DNA of 64,000 nt, from contig JAHBVR010000004.1 of NCBI GenBank assembly GCA_019637395.1, positions 310,001-374,000 on the forward strand, in the 5' to 3' direction. The notes under the pieces were generated by a model. That model had not been told where the DNA came from and searched no databases. It was given only the letters and a program-made list of their open reading frames with translations. The DNA is from Vulcanimicrobiota bacterium (GTDB lineage: Bacteria; Vulcanimicrobiota; Xenobia; Xenobiales; JADMJV01). Below, in pieces: positions 1 to 7,307 of the stretch (its first letter is position 1; each line of letters opens with the position of its first letter). The position numbers were made by a program, and so were the translations under genes.

Positions 1-879
1 CTCGACCAGAGCGACAAATGGAAGAACCTGGCCGCGCTGTCGTTTTTTGATTACCTGGAAGGCAGCGAATTGCGCGGCCGCTTGCGCAACGACAGCCTGG
101 GGCCGATCAGTTGCGTCTTTCATCTGGGCGCTTGCTCGGACACCCGCGAGCGCGATTCGCGCTACCTGATGGACAACAATTACGCCTTCACGCGCGAATT
201 GGCCGAGTGGTGCCTGGCCCGGGGCGTGCGTCTGGTCTACGCTTCTTCGGCCGCCACCTATGGTGACGGCTCTCACGGGTTTTCGGAGAAGGTCGGCCTG
301 CATAAACTGCGTCCGCTCAACGCTTACGGCTACTCCAAGCACCTGCTCGACCGCCACGCCGAAAAGCAGGGCTGGCTGGACCAGCTGGTGGGCTTGAAAT
401 ATTTCAATGTCTACGGTCCCAATGAGCAGCACAAGGGCGATATGCGCAGCGTCGTCAGTAAAGCTTTCGAGCAGATTCAGAGCTGCGGCCGGGTGGGCCT
501 GTTCAAGAGCTATCGTCCCGAGTATGCGGACGGCGAACAGCGCCGCGATTTTCTCTACGTGAAAGAAGCCGCCGAGATCACGGTCAAGTTGGCCACTTCT
601 CCGGCCTGTGGGCTATTCAATGTGGGGTCGGGCGATACGCACACCTGGAATGAACTGGCTCAGGCCGTCTTTGACGCGCTGGGCCAGCTGCCTCAGGTCG
701 ATTTCATCGACATGCCCGAAGGCCTGCGCGAGCGCTATCAATACCATACCCAGGCTGATTTGCGCCGTCTCTCGGGAGTGGGGCTGGATTGGCAGAAGTT
801 TACCTTGCGCGAGGGCATCTTTGATTACGTGCGCAACTACCTGATACCCGAGGCTCGCTTAGGCGACGAGAGTTTCTAG
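1..879 (+). CDS. hldD: ADP-L-glycero-D-manno-heptose 6-epimerase, 5' end outside window
   Basis: Epimerises ADP-D-glycero-D-manno-heptose to the L-glycero form, the last cytoplasmic step of ADP-heptose supply for the lipopolysaccharide core. The reading frame is open from base 1, giving 292 residues, so roughly 25-30 N-terminal residues with the NAD-binding Gly-rich loop lie upstream. Visible extended-SDR signatures are HLGACSDT, the ASSAATYGDG serine segment, the catalytic YGYSK Tyr-x-x-x-Lys pair, LKYFNVYGPNE and RRDFLYVKEAA. Length and motif order fit HldD rather than GalE. It implies heptose-containing LPS, consistent with the GT9 gene near 44.6 kb. The stop overlaps that of the convergent small gene. 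Confidence 0.93.
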   Translation, partial: LDQSDKWKNLAALSFFDYLEGSELRGRLRNDSLGPISCVFHLGACSDTRERDSRYLMDNNYAFTRELAEWCLARGVRLVYASSAATYGDGSHGFSEKVGLHKLRPLNAYGYSKHLLDRHAEKQGWLDQLVGLKYFNVYGPNEQHKGDMRSVVSKAFEQIQSCGRVGLFKSYRPEYADGEQRRDFLYVKEAAEITVKLATSPACGLFNVGSGDTHTWNELAQAVFDALGQLPQVDFIDMPEGLRERYQYHTQADLRRLSGVGLDWQKFTLREGIFDYVRNYLIPEARLGDESF

Positions 880-1055
880 CTCTGCCAGGGGCTGGGCAGG
901 TTGCGCACCTGCTCTTCCTCTTCCTGGGTCAGTCCGGGCGGCGTGCTGTAACTGATGGTGGGCTTGTCGTAGCCCACCCAGAAGACGGCTTCGCCAAAGC
1001 GTTTGCCGTCCTTGAGTAAATAGAAGGTGCCCTCAGGGCCGGGTTCGATTTCCAT
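876..1055 (-). CDS. small hypothetical protein (59 aa)
   Basis: Not recognised. The frame extends upstream to 1205, but the ATG at 1055 gives a compact 59-residue acidic protein; the upstream extension runs into the M20 gene. The composition (FYLLKDGKRFGEAVFWVGYD, then a Glu-rich stretch EEEEQ) looks like a genuine soluble protein. No Shine-Dalgarno is evident before the ATG. It converges on hldD with a 4-bp overlap of 3' ends and is divergent from the M20 hydrolase, with the inverted repeat at 1081-1114 in between. Real status is uncertain. Confidence 0.45.
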   Translation of the reverse strand: MEIEPGPEGTFYLLKDGKRFGEAVFWVGYDKPTISYSTPPGLTQEEEEQVRNLPSPWQS

Positions 1056-1080
1056 GGGAGGTGCTTCGGCTTTGCAGGGG

Positions 1081-1114
1081 CTTATGCCTGGAAATGGGAA
1101 TTCCCGGGCATAAG
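1081..1114. promoter_or_regulatory. inverted repeat in divergent intergenic region
   Basis: CTTATGCC (1081-1088) is repeated inverted as GGCATAAG (1107-1114). Pairing continues inward with one mismatch to leave a 6-nt loop, and a GGGAATTCCC palindrome lies inside at 1096-1105. It sits just upstream of the GGAGG ribosome site (1119-1123) of the M20 gene. It could be an operator shared by the divergent genes or an RNA hairpin in the leader. Function is inferred from position only. Confidence 0.4.
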
Positions 1115-1131
1115 CTTTGGAGGTTTTGCCT

Positions 1132-2400
1132 ATGTCCACCACCGTCAGCGATACCCAACGAGCCCAGCGGGTCGTCTCGGATCTTCGGGAGCTGGCCGAG
1201 CTCACGTCCGACGAGCACGGCGCTCAACGGCTGGCCTTCGGCCCGATCTGGCGCAAAGCTCGTGACTGGTATCAGGCCAAGGTGAAAGCTCTGGGACTGC
1301 CCATCGAGCGCGACCCGGCCGGCAACCTGTGGGTGACCCTCGAGGGAGCGAAGCCGGAATCGGTGCTGGTCGGCAGCCATCTGGATTCGGTGCCTAACGG
1401 CGGCTGGCTGGACGGTTGCCTGGGTGTGATCGCCGGGCTGGAAGCGCTGCGTTATTATAAAGAATCGGGCCGGAAACCGGCCGCCACCCTGAAAGTGGTG
1501 GACTGGGCCGATGAGGAAGGAGCCCGCTTCGGCCGCAGCCTCTACGGTTCGTCGGCGGCGGGCGGCTCGCTCAAGTTGTCGGAAGTGGACCATCTCAAGG
1601 ATCGCCAGGGCGTCTCGCTGATCGATGCCCTCAAGGAAAACGGCATCGACATTCACGAGGCCCTCAAGTGCAACGAGTATCTCAAGAAAGTGCCCGGTAA
1701 GGCCTATCTGGAATTGCATATCGAGCAAGGGCCGGTGTTGGAGTCGCTTCAGAAGAGCAGCGGTGTGGTCATGGGCACCTTCGGAGTGGAGCGCCACAAG
1801 ATCTTCTTCTCGGGTCAGGCCGCCCATTCGGGCTCGACCCCCATTCCCATGCGCCGCGACGCCTTCCTGGCCGCTGCTCAAACCGCCCTGGCCATTCGCG
1901 AGATCGGCAAAAAATACAGCCAGCCGGGTGCCAACGTGGTATGCACGGTGGGAGTGGTCAAAGTCGAGCCCTGCATCGTCACGGCTGTGCCCGGCGAGTG
2001 CGAGATTTCGCTGGATCAACGCGCTCTGGACGCCGGCGTGTTGGCCCAGATGTACAAGGAAGCTCGGGAAGCCTCCGAGCAGGCGGCCAGGGACAACAAC
2101 GTGACGGTGCGCTGGGAACGCCTCTGGGATATCGAGCCCCGCCCCTTTGATCCGAAATTGATGGAGCTGTGCGAAGAGTCGGTGCGCGAGATCACGGGCG
2201 ATGTCCATCACTTGCCTTCGGGGCCTCTGCACGACGCGGCCGAGATGGTTCCCTACATGCCCACGGTGATGATGTTCGCCTACAGCTCCAATGGTTTGTC
2301 ACATTGCAAGGAAGAAGACACGCCTGCCGAACATCTAGAGAAGACCATTCGCGCCTTCCTGTTGCTGGTGGATAAGACCATCGCCCACGTGGGCGCTTAG
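1132..2400 (+). CDS. M20-family N-carbamoyl-amino-acid hydrolase / allantoate amidohydrolase
   Basis: Zinc-dependent amidohydrolase of the hydantoinase/carbamoylase (M20C) branch, hydrolysing N-carbamoyl-L-amino acids or allantoate-type ureido substrates in the cytoplasm. Family signatures in order are GSHLDSVPNGGWLDGCLG (metal His and Asp), DEEGARFGRSLYGS (metal Glu pair), ELHIEQGPVLE, the dimerisation/substrate segment HSGSTPIPMRRDA, and the C-terminal NGLSHCKEEDT His. At 422 residues it has the usual length. The ATG at 1132 is preceded by GGAGG at 8 nt, so the upstream in-frame TTG at 1117 is unlikely. No purine-catabolism neighbours are present, so the substrate is open. The next small membrane gene starts 11 bp after the stop. 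Confidence 0.9.
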   Translation: MSTTVSDTQRAQRVVSDLRELAELTSDEHGAQRLAFGPIWRKARDWYQAKVKALGLPIERDPAGNLWVTLEGAKPESVLVGSHLDSVPNGGWLDGCLGVIAGLEALRYYKESGRKPAATLKVVDWADEEGARFGRSLYGSSAAGGSLKLSEVDHLKDRQGVSLIDALKENGIDIHEALKCNEYLKKVPGKAYLELHIEQGPVLESLQKSSGVVMGTFGVERHKIFFSGQAAHSGSTPIPMRRDAFLAAAQTALAIREIGKKYSQPGANVVCTVGVVKVEPCIVTAVPGECEISLDQRALDAGVLAQMYKEAREASEQAARDNNVTVRWERLWDIEPRPFDPKLMELCEESVREITGDVHHLPSGPLHDAAEMVPYMPTVMMFAYSSNGLSHCKEEDTPAEHLEKTIRAFLLLVDKTIAHVGA

Positions 2401-2411
2401 AGGAGTTCTCC

Positions 2412-2654
2412 TTGGGCTATTACTGGAAACAAGGCCTGCTGGCGGGATTGGCCGTCGGCTTGGTGTTGCACATCTTGATGCAGCAACTGGCCGCCCGCTC
2501 ACCCCTGCCGGACGGCAATCTGCCGGTGGAACAGCCGGGCCAACCGGCTCCCGTGAGCAGACATCATACCCCGCTGGGACCTTTGATGGGCCTGACCATT
2601 TTCGCTCTGTGTATGGTGATGCCCGGACCCAACTTCGCCAGGGTGGGCGAATGA
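2412..2654 (+). CDS. small membrane protein (80 aa)
   Basis: Function unknown. It starts at TTG 2412 with AGGAG at 2401-2405. Two hydrophobic stretches (GLLAGLAVGLVLHILM near the N-terminus and LMGLTIFALCMVM near the C-terminus) flank a Pro-rich hydrophilic segment, suggesting a two-helix inner-membrane protein. It lies 11 bp after the M20 gene and its TGA overlaps the ATG of the next gene, so the three are probably co-transcribed. Confidence 0.6.
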   Translation: MGYYWKQGLLAGLAVGLVLHILMQQLAARSPLPDGNLPVEQPGQPAPVSRHHTPLGPLMGLTIFALCMVMPGPNFARVGE

Positions 2655-2875
2655 TTTTCGCTTTGTGCATAGGAGCTGCCTGCGGGACGCTGCTGGGCGC
2701 TCTGCAACCGGTTATCAACCAGACCGGGCCCTTCAATGCGGTGCCGATTTTGACCGCCGAGTACACACTGGTGGGAGCCTGCCTGGGTTTTTGCTTGTGG
2801 AACTACGGGCGGATGCGTAGGCGACTGCTGCAGCGGGTGAGAGAAGCCACCCACCAGGACAACGCGAGTAACTAA
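2651..2875 (+). CDS. small membrane protein (74 aa), coupled to previous gene
   Basis: Function unknown. The ATG at 2651 overlaps the preceding stop (ATGA), indicating translational coupling. Two predicted transmembrane helices (IFALCIGAACGTLLGAL and YTLVGACLGFCLWNYG) are followed by an Arg-rich tail (RMRRRLLQRVRE) that should stay cytoplasmic. It resembles its upstream neighbour in size and topology, and the pair could form a heteromeric membrane unit. It converges with the FHA gene, with a 4-bp overlap of ends. Confidence 0.6.
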   Translation: MIFALCIGAACGTLLGALQPVINQTGPFNAVPILTAEYTLVGACLGFCLWNYGRMRRRLLQRVREATHQDNASN

Positions 2876-3561
2876 AACACCCAGTTGTTGTTGGGGTTTC
2901 CGAAAGCCAACCCGGTTCCCTGCGGCACTTCGGTCCATTTCATCGGCTGCAGGCGCTCGCCGGCTACATAGGTTCCCTGGCTCGACTGCGTATCCATGAC
3001 CATCACTTTGCCGTCCACTTTGCGCATCAGAGCGTGATGGTCGCTGATGCCTTCCTGTCCCGGCTTGAAATGGCTCTCGTCGGAGTTGCCCACCCGCACC
3101 ATCGGCTGGTCGGAAGGCCACTCGAAGGTACGCCCCTCGGGGCCCTGCAGCGCGTTGCTGGTGGTGCGCGACCCCAATTGCAGAGTGTGGACCGATTGGC
3201 CGAATCCAAGCTCAGCTCCCTTGGGGACTTCCACCCACTCGCCGCTGGGCAGCGGTTTGCCGTTCACAAAGGTGCCGTTGCTGGATTGATCGCGCAGCCA
3301 CAATTGGCCATTGCGGAATTCGCCCTGGCAGTGGCGCCGGCTCACCAGGTCGCCCTCGATGTTCACCTGGCAGTCGGCGTGGCGGCCGATTTGGAAGCGT
3401 CCTTGCTCGGGGAGCCCGATCTGCGAGCCGTCAGGCGTTTGCAGGTAGCGATTCGGGCTGCTGATGCTGATCTGGTCGCCTGAGAGGACTTCGAGCCCAG
3501 GTTGGCGCGCTACACCGGGGGTGTAGGAGCCGACCTGCTGTAGAAAACCCGCGATGCGCAT
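2872..3561 (-). CDS. tandem FHA-domain protein, second domain degenerate
   Basis: Cytoplasmic protein of 229 residues with two forkhead-associated domains, a fold that recognises phosphothreonine peptides. FHA1 (about residues 40-128) keeps the binding set: IGRHADC (Arg), VSRRH (Ser/His) and SSNGTFVNG (Asn-Gly). FHA2 (about 140-225) has VGNSD where the Arg should be and SSQGTYVAG in place of SSNGT, so it probably does not bind phosphopeptides in the usual way. No kinase is adjacent. The N-terminal 35 residues have no clear domain. No strong ribosome site precedes the ATG at 3561. Divergent from the sirtuin. Confidence 0.85.
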   Translation of the reverse strand: MRIAGFLQQVGSYTPGVARQPGLEVLSGDQISISSPNRYLQTPDGSQIGLPEQGRFQIGRHADCQVNIEGDLVSRRHCQGEFRNGQLWLRDQSSNGTFVNGKPLPSGEWVEVPKGAELGFGQSVHTLQLGSRTTSNALQGPEGRTFEWPSDQPMVRVGNSDESHFKPGQEGISDHHALMRKVDGKVMVMDTQSSQGTYVAGERLQPMKWTEVPQGTGLAFGNPNNNWVF

Positions 3562-3622
3562 ACTTTTTTAGGGTAATTTGCGCGGGGGGATTCTGTCAAC
3601 GCCGTCAGGAATCGTTTTGGCC

Positions 3623-4423
3623 ATGTCGTTACAGCGTTTGGCCTCGCCAGGACTGCGGATTTTCTTGACCGGAGCGGGTATCTCGGCGGAAAGTGGTATC
3701 CCAACTTTTCGCGGCGCCGAGGGCTATTGGACGGTGGGCGCTCGGGAGTATCATCCTCAGGAACTGGCCACCCACTATGCCTTTACCCAGATGCCCGCCG
3801 AGGTGTGGGCCTGGTATTTGTATCGCCGGGCCGTTTGCCGAGCGGCTCCCCCCAATGCGGGCCATCTGGCCCTGGTGGAGGCGGAGCGTCTGCTGGGCGA
3901 TCAATTTCTGCTGGTTACGCAGAACGTGGATGGGTTACATCTGCGCGCCGGTAACTCGCCAGAACGAACCTTTGAAGTGCACGGAAATATCGACTACTAC
4001 CGATGCGCTGACGGTTGCAGCAATGAGCATTTCCCGTTGGGCGAGGGTTTTTTGCCCTTCGCCAAGGGCCAGAAATTGAGCGCGGAGCAGGCAGCCTGGC
4101 TGCGCTGCCCGCGTTGTCAGGCCTGGGCGCGGCCCCACGTGTTGTGGTTTGATGAATGCTACAACGAGGAGTTCTACCGCTATGACAGCAGTCGGGCGGC
4201 GGCCGCCAAGGCGGTGGCATTGATTTCCATCGGCACTTCTGGCGCCACCAATCTGCCGGTGCAAATGGGCTTTATCGCTGCTCAGCGCGGTGCTTTACTG
4301 GTCGATGTGAATCCGGAACAGAACCCGTTCAGTCAGCTGGCCCAACAGCAGGGAGGACGCTGGTTGCGCGAAAGCGCCTCGACGGGGTTGACGGAAGTGG
4401 TGAAGGCAATACAACGTGGATAA
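3623..4423 (+). CDS. cobB: Sir2-family NAD-dependent protein deacylase
   Basis: Removes acyl groups from protein lysines using NAD+. Numbered from the ATG at 3623 (an in-frame TTG at 3578 is less likely), it has the NAD motif GAGISAESGIPTFRG (18-31), TQNVDGLH (99-106), catalytic His120 in EVHGN, a four-Cys zinc site (C128, C132, C162, C165), and GTSGATNLPVQMG near the C-terminus. Tyr65 and Arg68 in WYLYRR match the Tyr-x-x-Arg pair of class III sirtuins, suggesting desuccinylase/demalonylase as well as deacetylase activity. At 266 residues it is typical. Its end overlaps the following PH-domain gene by 8 bp. Confidence 0.93.
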   Translation: MSLQRLASPGLRIFLTGAGISAESGIPTFRGAEGYWTVGAREYHPQELATHYAFTQMPAEVWAWYLYRRAVCRAAPPNAGHLALVEAERLLGDQFLLVTQNVDGLHLRAGNSPERTFEVHGNIDYYRCADGCSNEHFPLGEGFLPFAKGQKLSAEQAAWLRCPRCQAWARPHVLWFDECYNEEFYRYDSSRAAAAKAVALISIGTSGATNLPVQMGFIAAQRGALLVDVNPEQNPFSQLAQQQGGRWLRESASTGLTEVVKAIQRG

Positions 4424-4919
4424 AGAGCAATTTCGCGGGGAGTTCTCTCAGGCGTTTTACAAATCGCTCGAGCAGGGCGGCATCGAAATTTCAGCTGTGC
4501 CGGCTGGTCAACTTCAAGCGCTGGCGCGAGCTTGCGCGGACGCAGTTTTCGCTACGCTGGACACGCTGGATCGACCGAAGGCTTCGGATACGGAAGAAGT
4601 GCTCTGGTCAGGCAAGCCGTTTATGCGTCTGGGTGAATATTATGAGTTGACCTCGCAGCGTTTGCGTATTTACCGAGGCGTGTTCTCTCGTAGTTTGCAC
4701 GAGGTTGACCTGATCCACGTGCGCGAAGCCACGTTCAGCCAGCACCTGGGCGAACGAATGTGGAATCTGGGAGACATCACCCTGGTTACCACCAATCCCG
4801 AGCACCCTGAGGTGGTGTTGCAGAACGTCAAAGATCCCGAGAAGGTGCGGGAGACTATTCGCGGCGCCTATCTGGCCGAACAAAAGCGGCGCGGATTGCG
4901 ATACCGCGAGGACGTTTGA
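4416..4919 (+). CDS. bacterial PH-domain (YdbS/YdbT-like) protein
   Basis: 167 residues from GTG 4416, overlapping the sirtuin stop. The N-terminal 60 residues are predicted helical with no motif. From about residue 62, EEVLWSGKPFMRLGEYYELT, then QRLRIYRGVFSRSLHEVDL, and GDITLVTTNPEHPEVVLQNV follow the bacterial pleckstrin-homology (bPH2, DUF304) pattern, which makes a small beta-sandwich near membranes. Unlike YdbT there is no transmembrane segment, so it may be a soluble or peripheral version. It overlaps the DUF2165-like membrane gene downstream and probably forms an operon with it and cobB. Confidence 0.7.
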   Translation: MDKEQFRGEFSQAFYKSLEQGGIEISAVPAGQLQALARACADAVFATLDTLDRPKASDTEEVLWSGKPFMRLGEYYELTSQRLRIYRGVFSRSLHEVDLIHVREATFSQHLGERMWNLGDITLVTTNPEHPEVVLQNVKDPEKVRETIRGAYLAEQKRRGLRYREDV

Positions 4920-5398
4920 GTTGGCGCCTGTCCAAGACGATGCTGGTGCTGGCCGCGGCCCTGCACTGGAGCATCGTCGTCTTCAATAATTTGGTGGACC
5001 ACGCCACCAATCTGCAGTTCGTGCAGCACGTGCTCAGTATGGATACGGTGGTGGAGGCCAACCGCGGCAGTTGGCGGGCTATTCACAGTCCGTTGGTGCA
5101 GCACGCTTTCTATTGGCTGATCATCGTCACCGAGGCCGCAGCCATGACCTTGCTCTGGTGGGGCGGAATCCTTCTGTTACGCAATCTGAAGTCGGATGGC
5201 TTCGGGGCGGCCAAGGAGAGAGCGGTACAGGGGCTGACACTGGTGCTGCTGCTGTTTTTCAGCGGCTTCACCAGCGTTGGTGGGGAGTGGTTTATGATGT
5301 GGCAGGCCGGCCGTTGGGATGGTCTGGACGCGGCCGCGCGCCTGTTTGCCATTCACGCTTTGATTTTGCTCTGGTTAAGCCAGCGCGAGCCCGACTGA
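4916..5398 (+). CDS. DUF2165-like small integral membrane protein
   Basis: 160 residues starting at TTG 4916, which overlaps the previous stop (TTGA). Four hydrophobic helices are visible: LSKTMLVLAAALHWSIVVFN, YWLIIVTEAAAMTLLWWGG, LTLVLLLFFSGFTSVGGEWF and LFAIHALILLWL. The pattern FNNLVDHATNLQFVQHVLSM after helix 1 and GGEWFMMWQ after helix 3 matches the DUF2165 family of predicted small integral membrane proteins, whose function is unknown. Last gene of the cobB operon; converges with the EEP gene. Confidence 0.8.
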   Translation: MSWRLSKTMLVLAAALHWSIVVFNNLVDHATNLQFVQHVLSMDTVVEANRGSWRAIHSPLVQHAFYWLIIVTEAAAMTLLWWGGILLLRNLKSDGFGAAKERAVQGLTLVLLLFFSGFTSVGGEWFMMWQAGRWDGLDAAARLFAIHALILLWLSQREPD

Positions 5399-5400
5399 CA

Positions 5401-6291
5401 CTACTCTTTGAGCTGAAACTTGGCCGAGATCATCAGGTGGTCGGAGGCGGCTGAAGAGAGCCACTTGTATTTGCCGTCGGGGGTGGCGTTGTAGCGGTGG
5501 ATGGTGGAGCCGAGCATCTGGTCGGCCTTGGACTCGGCGTAGACGATGTGGTCGAACTGCTCGGGGGCGTGGCCATGACCGGCATTGGGATTGGCGGGCC
5601 AGGTGTTGCGCTGGTTGGCCGGCAGGTCAGCCAGACTATCCACGAACTTTTCGCCGGACTTGGGATTGAGGACTTCTTGCACGGAGGCGTCATCGGTGTT
5701 GTCATTCCAGTCGCCGGTCATGACGAAGAGTCGGTTGGGAAACGGTTTCATTTCTTCGTCCACGATTTTGCGCATGGCCCGGCCTTCGCTGGCCCGTTGG
5801 GTGTCGGAGCTGGGTCCGGGACCTTCGCTGGGACGGCGCGACTTGGAGTGGGTCGTGTAGACGGTCAGCTCGGCGCCCGGCTTGCCGTCGGTGTTGACGT
5901 CGACGCGCAGCAGGTCGCGGCTGAACCTGGTCTCACCAGAGCCGTCGATGAGCGGGAATTTCTCGTCTTTGTGGGTGATGACCGTTTCGAAAGGATATTT
6001 GGAGATGATTCCCACGTTGATGCCGCGGTCGCTGTTGCCGTCGATGTGGGCCACGTTCGGGTAGATTTTGTCCAGCCCGTATTGTTTCATGAAATTTTTG
6101 AGGGTCTTATCGGATGATAGCTCTTGTAAGGCGACCACATCGGCGTCGGCGTTCTTGAGGACGCGGCTGAGCGCCTCCAGTTCGAATTCGGGCTTGGGAC
6201 GGGTGCGGTTGCCCGGGGCAATGTCTTCCTTGGCGAACAAGTTTTTGACGTTGTAACTGCCGACGATAACGGTCTGGCCTGCCTTGATCAT
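5401..6291 (-). CDS. endonuclease/exonuclease/phosphatase (EEP) family protein
   Basis: Metal-dependent phosphodiesterase fold (DNase I / sphingomyelinase / phosphatase superfamily) of 296 residues. Key segments are SYNVKNLF (metal Asn), VVALQEL (metal Glu), VYTTHSKSRR (His), VMTGDWNDN (Asp-Trp-Asn-Asp) and the terminal SDHLMIS (Asp-His), so the catalytic set is complete. No signal peptide; residues 1-8 lead directly into the first strand, so it is probably cytoplasmic or exported by a non-Sec route. AGGAGG lies 6 nt before the ATG. Substrate cannot be told from sequence. An isolated transcription unit. Confidence 0.85.
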   Translation of the reverse strand: MIKAGQTVIVGSYNVKNLFAKEDIAPGNRTRPKPEFELEALSRVLKNADADVVALQELSSDKTLKNFMKQYGLDKIYPNVAHIDGNSDRGINVGIISKYPFETVITHKDEKFPLIDGSGETRFSRDLLRVDVNTDGKPGAELTVYTTHSKSRRPSEGPGPSSDTQRASEGRAMRKIVDEEMKPFPNRLFVMTGDWNDNTDDASVQEVLNPKSGEKFVDSLADLPANQRNTWPANPNAGHGHAPEQFDHIVYAESKADQMLGSTIHRYNATPDGKYKWLSSAASDHLMISAKFQLKE

Positions 6292-6384
6292 GAGAGCCTC
6301 CTGCGCGTATTCCTGCGCTGAGCAAGCTATCCGATCTACCCTTAAAAAAAGTTGAAATGGTGATAAAACCGTTGATGGGTATCG

Positions 6385-6777
6385 CTAGGTGTGTCTGAAT
6401 TGTAAACAAACCGAATTAATGCAGTATCTTTCGCCGGTGGGCTCGGGGCCATCCTCGAAAACGTGACCCAGGTGACTGTCGCACTGAGAGCAACGCACTT
6501 CGACCCGCCGCATGCCATGGCTGTTATCTTCTAAGCGACGAATCCTATCGCCGGCTGCCGCTACCCAGAAAGCCGGCCAACCGCAGCCGGAGTCGTATTT
6601 CCCTTCTGAGGTAAAGAGCTCGGCCCCGCAGGCGGCGCAATGATAGCTGCCGGTTTCATGATGGTGGTTGTACTCGCCCGTTCCGGGGTACTCAGTACCT
6701 CCCTGACGGAGCACGCGATATTGCTCGGGAGTGAGCTGCTCGCGCCACTCCTGGTCGGTTTTTTCCACTTTGGCCAT
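6385..6777 (-). CDS. msrB: peptide-methionine (R)-S-oxide reductase, cytoplasmic
   Basis: Repairs the R-epimer of methionine sulfoxide in proteins using thioredoxin. At 130 residues it is a standard single-domain MsrB: zinc Cys pairs CAAC and CSQC, GWPAFW, the RRVEVRC strand, SHLGHVFEDGP and the catalytic Cys in RYCINSV. The selenocysteine-type TGA is absent and the residue is Cys. It lacks a signal peptide, in contrast to the lipoprotein paralogue at 21637-22119, so the two probably serve cytoplasm and envelope respectively. Confidence 0.95.
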   Translation of the reverse strand: MAKVEKTDQEWREQLTPEQYRVLRQGGTEYPGTGEYNHHHETGSYHCAACGAELFTSEGKYDSGCGWPAFWVAAAGDRIRRLEDNSHGMRRVEVRCSQCDSHLGHVFEDGPEPTGERYCINSVCLQFRHT

Positions 6778-6824
6778 CCAGGTGGCTTCCCGCCACGGGG
6801 GAGGGGCCCTGCCGGAAAACGAAA

Positions 6825-6845
6825 CCGGCCCCGTGGTGGGGCCGG
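6825..6845 (-). terminator. probable intrinsic terminator of the coiled-coil gene
   Basis: CCGGCCCC (6825-6832), a 5-nt loop and GGGGCCGG (6838-6845) form an 8-bp GC stem just after the minus-strand stop at 6853. On the minus strand it is followed by a moderately U-rich stretch (GGTTTCGTTTTCC). This is a reasonable but not strong rho-independent terminator. Confidence 0.55.
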
Positions 6846-6852
6846 CGGCAGC

Positions 6853-7197
6853 TCAGGCGGCGGAGTCGCGGGCTCGTTCCAGAGCGCTGACTCTCTCTTC
6901 CAGGTCGGATATTCGCTCCGCCGTCGGCTGACAAAGCTCCATGCTGTGGTCAACCGCCTGCAGCACGGCGGACAATCGGCTTTCTTGCAGGCGCATCCGT
7001 CCGGCCAACTGGTCAAAGCCTGCTTTTACTTCTCGTCCCAGGGCGTCAACCCGCTCACCAATCTCTCGTGCTTGCTCGCCGATTGCCTGGACCCGGTTCC
7101 CCGTATCTTTCAGAGCTAAGGCGGTAAACTCGAAGTCAACGGACGACTGGCGCCTTAAACTGGCGATTTCCTTTCGAACTTTTTCTAATGAATTCAT
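6853..7197 (-). CDS. coiled-coil protein (114 aa)
   Basis: Small soluble protein of unknown function. The ATG at 7197 has AGGAGG 9 nt upstream, which fixes the start against a much longer open frame. Nearly the whole chain is heptad-patterned helix: LEKVRKEIASLRRQ, then VQAIGEQAREIGERVDALGREV and ISDLEERVSALERARDS, so an elongated coiled-coil oligomer is expected. One Cys, no membrane segment. Resembles generic cell-division or chemoreceptor-like coiled coils only by pattern; no family can be named. Downstream of the DHS-like gene but separated from it by a strong terminator. Confidence 0.8.
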   Translation of the reverse strand: MNSLEKVRKEIASLRRQSSVDFEFTALALKDTGNRVQAIGEQAREIGERVDALGREVKAGFDQLAGRMRLQESRLSAVLQAVDHSMELCQPTAERISDLEERVSALERARDSAA

Positions 7198-7273
7198 AAT
7201 GGTCTGGCCTCCTGGCAGACTTTGTCCGATTGCTCGGCAGAGGACCTTTGTCCCCGCTGAATCTATTTCACAA

Positions 7274-7307
7274 AAAGAAGGCCGGTCCTCCCGGACCGGC
7301 CTTCTTT
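7274..7307. terminator. strong bidirectional-looking terminator after the DHS-like gene
   Basis: A 15-bp perfect stem (AAAGAAGGCCGGTCC against its complement) closes a 4-nt TCCC loop and ends one base after the DHS-like stop at 7308. On the minus strand it runs into TTTTTGTG, so it should end dhs transcription efficiently. Confidence 0.85.

Noticed and set aside
1033-2232. Long minus-strand frame over the M20 gene
   Set aside because: It is the antisense shadow of a gene with clear catalytic motifs; composition is high in Arg, His and Gln and no motif is visible.
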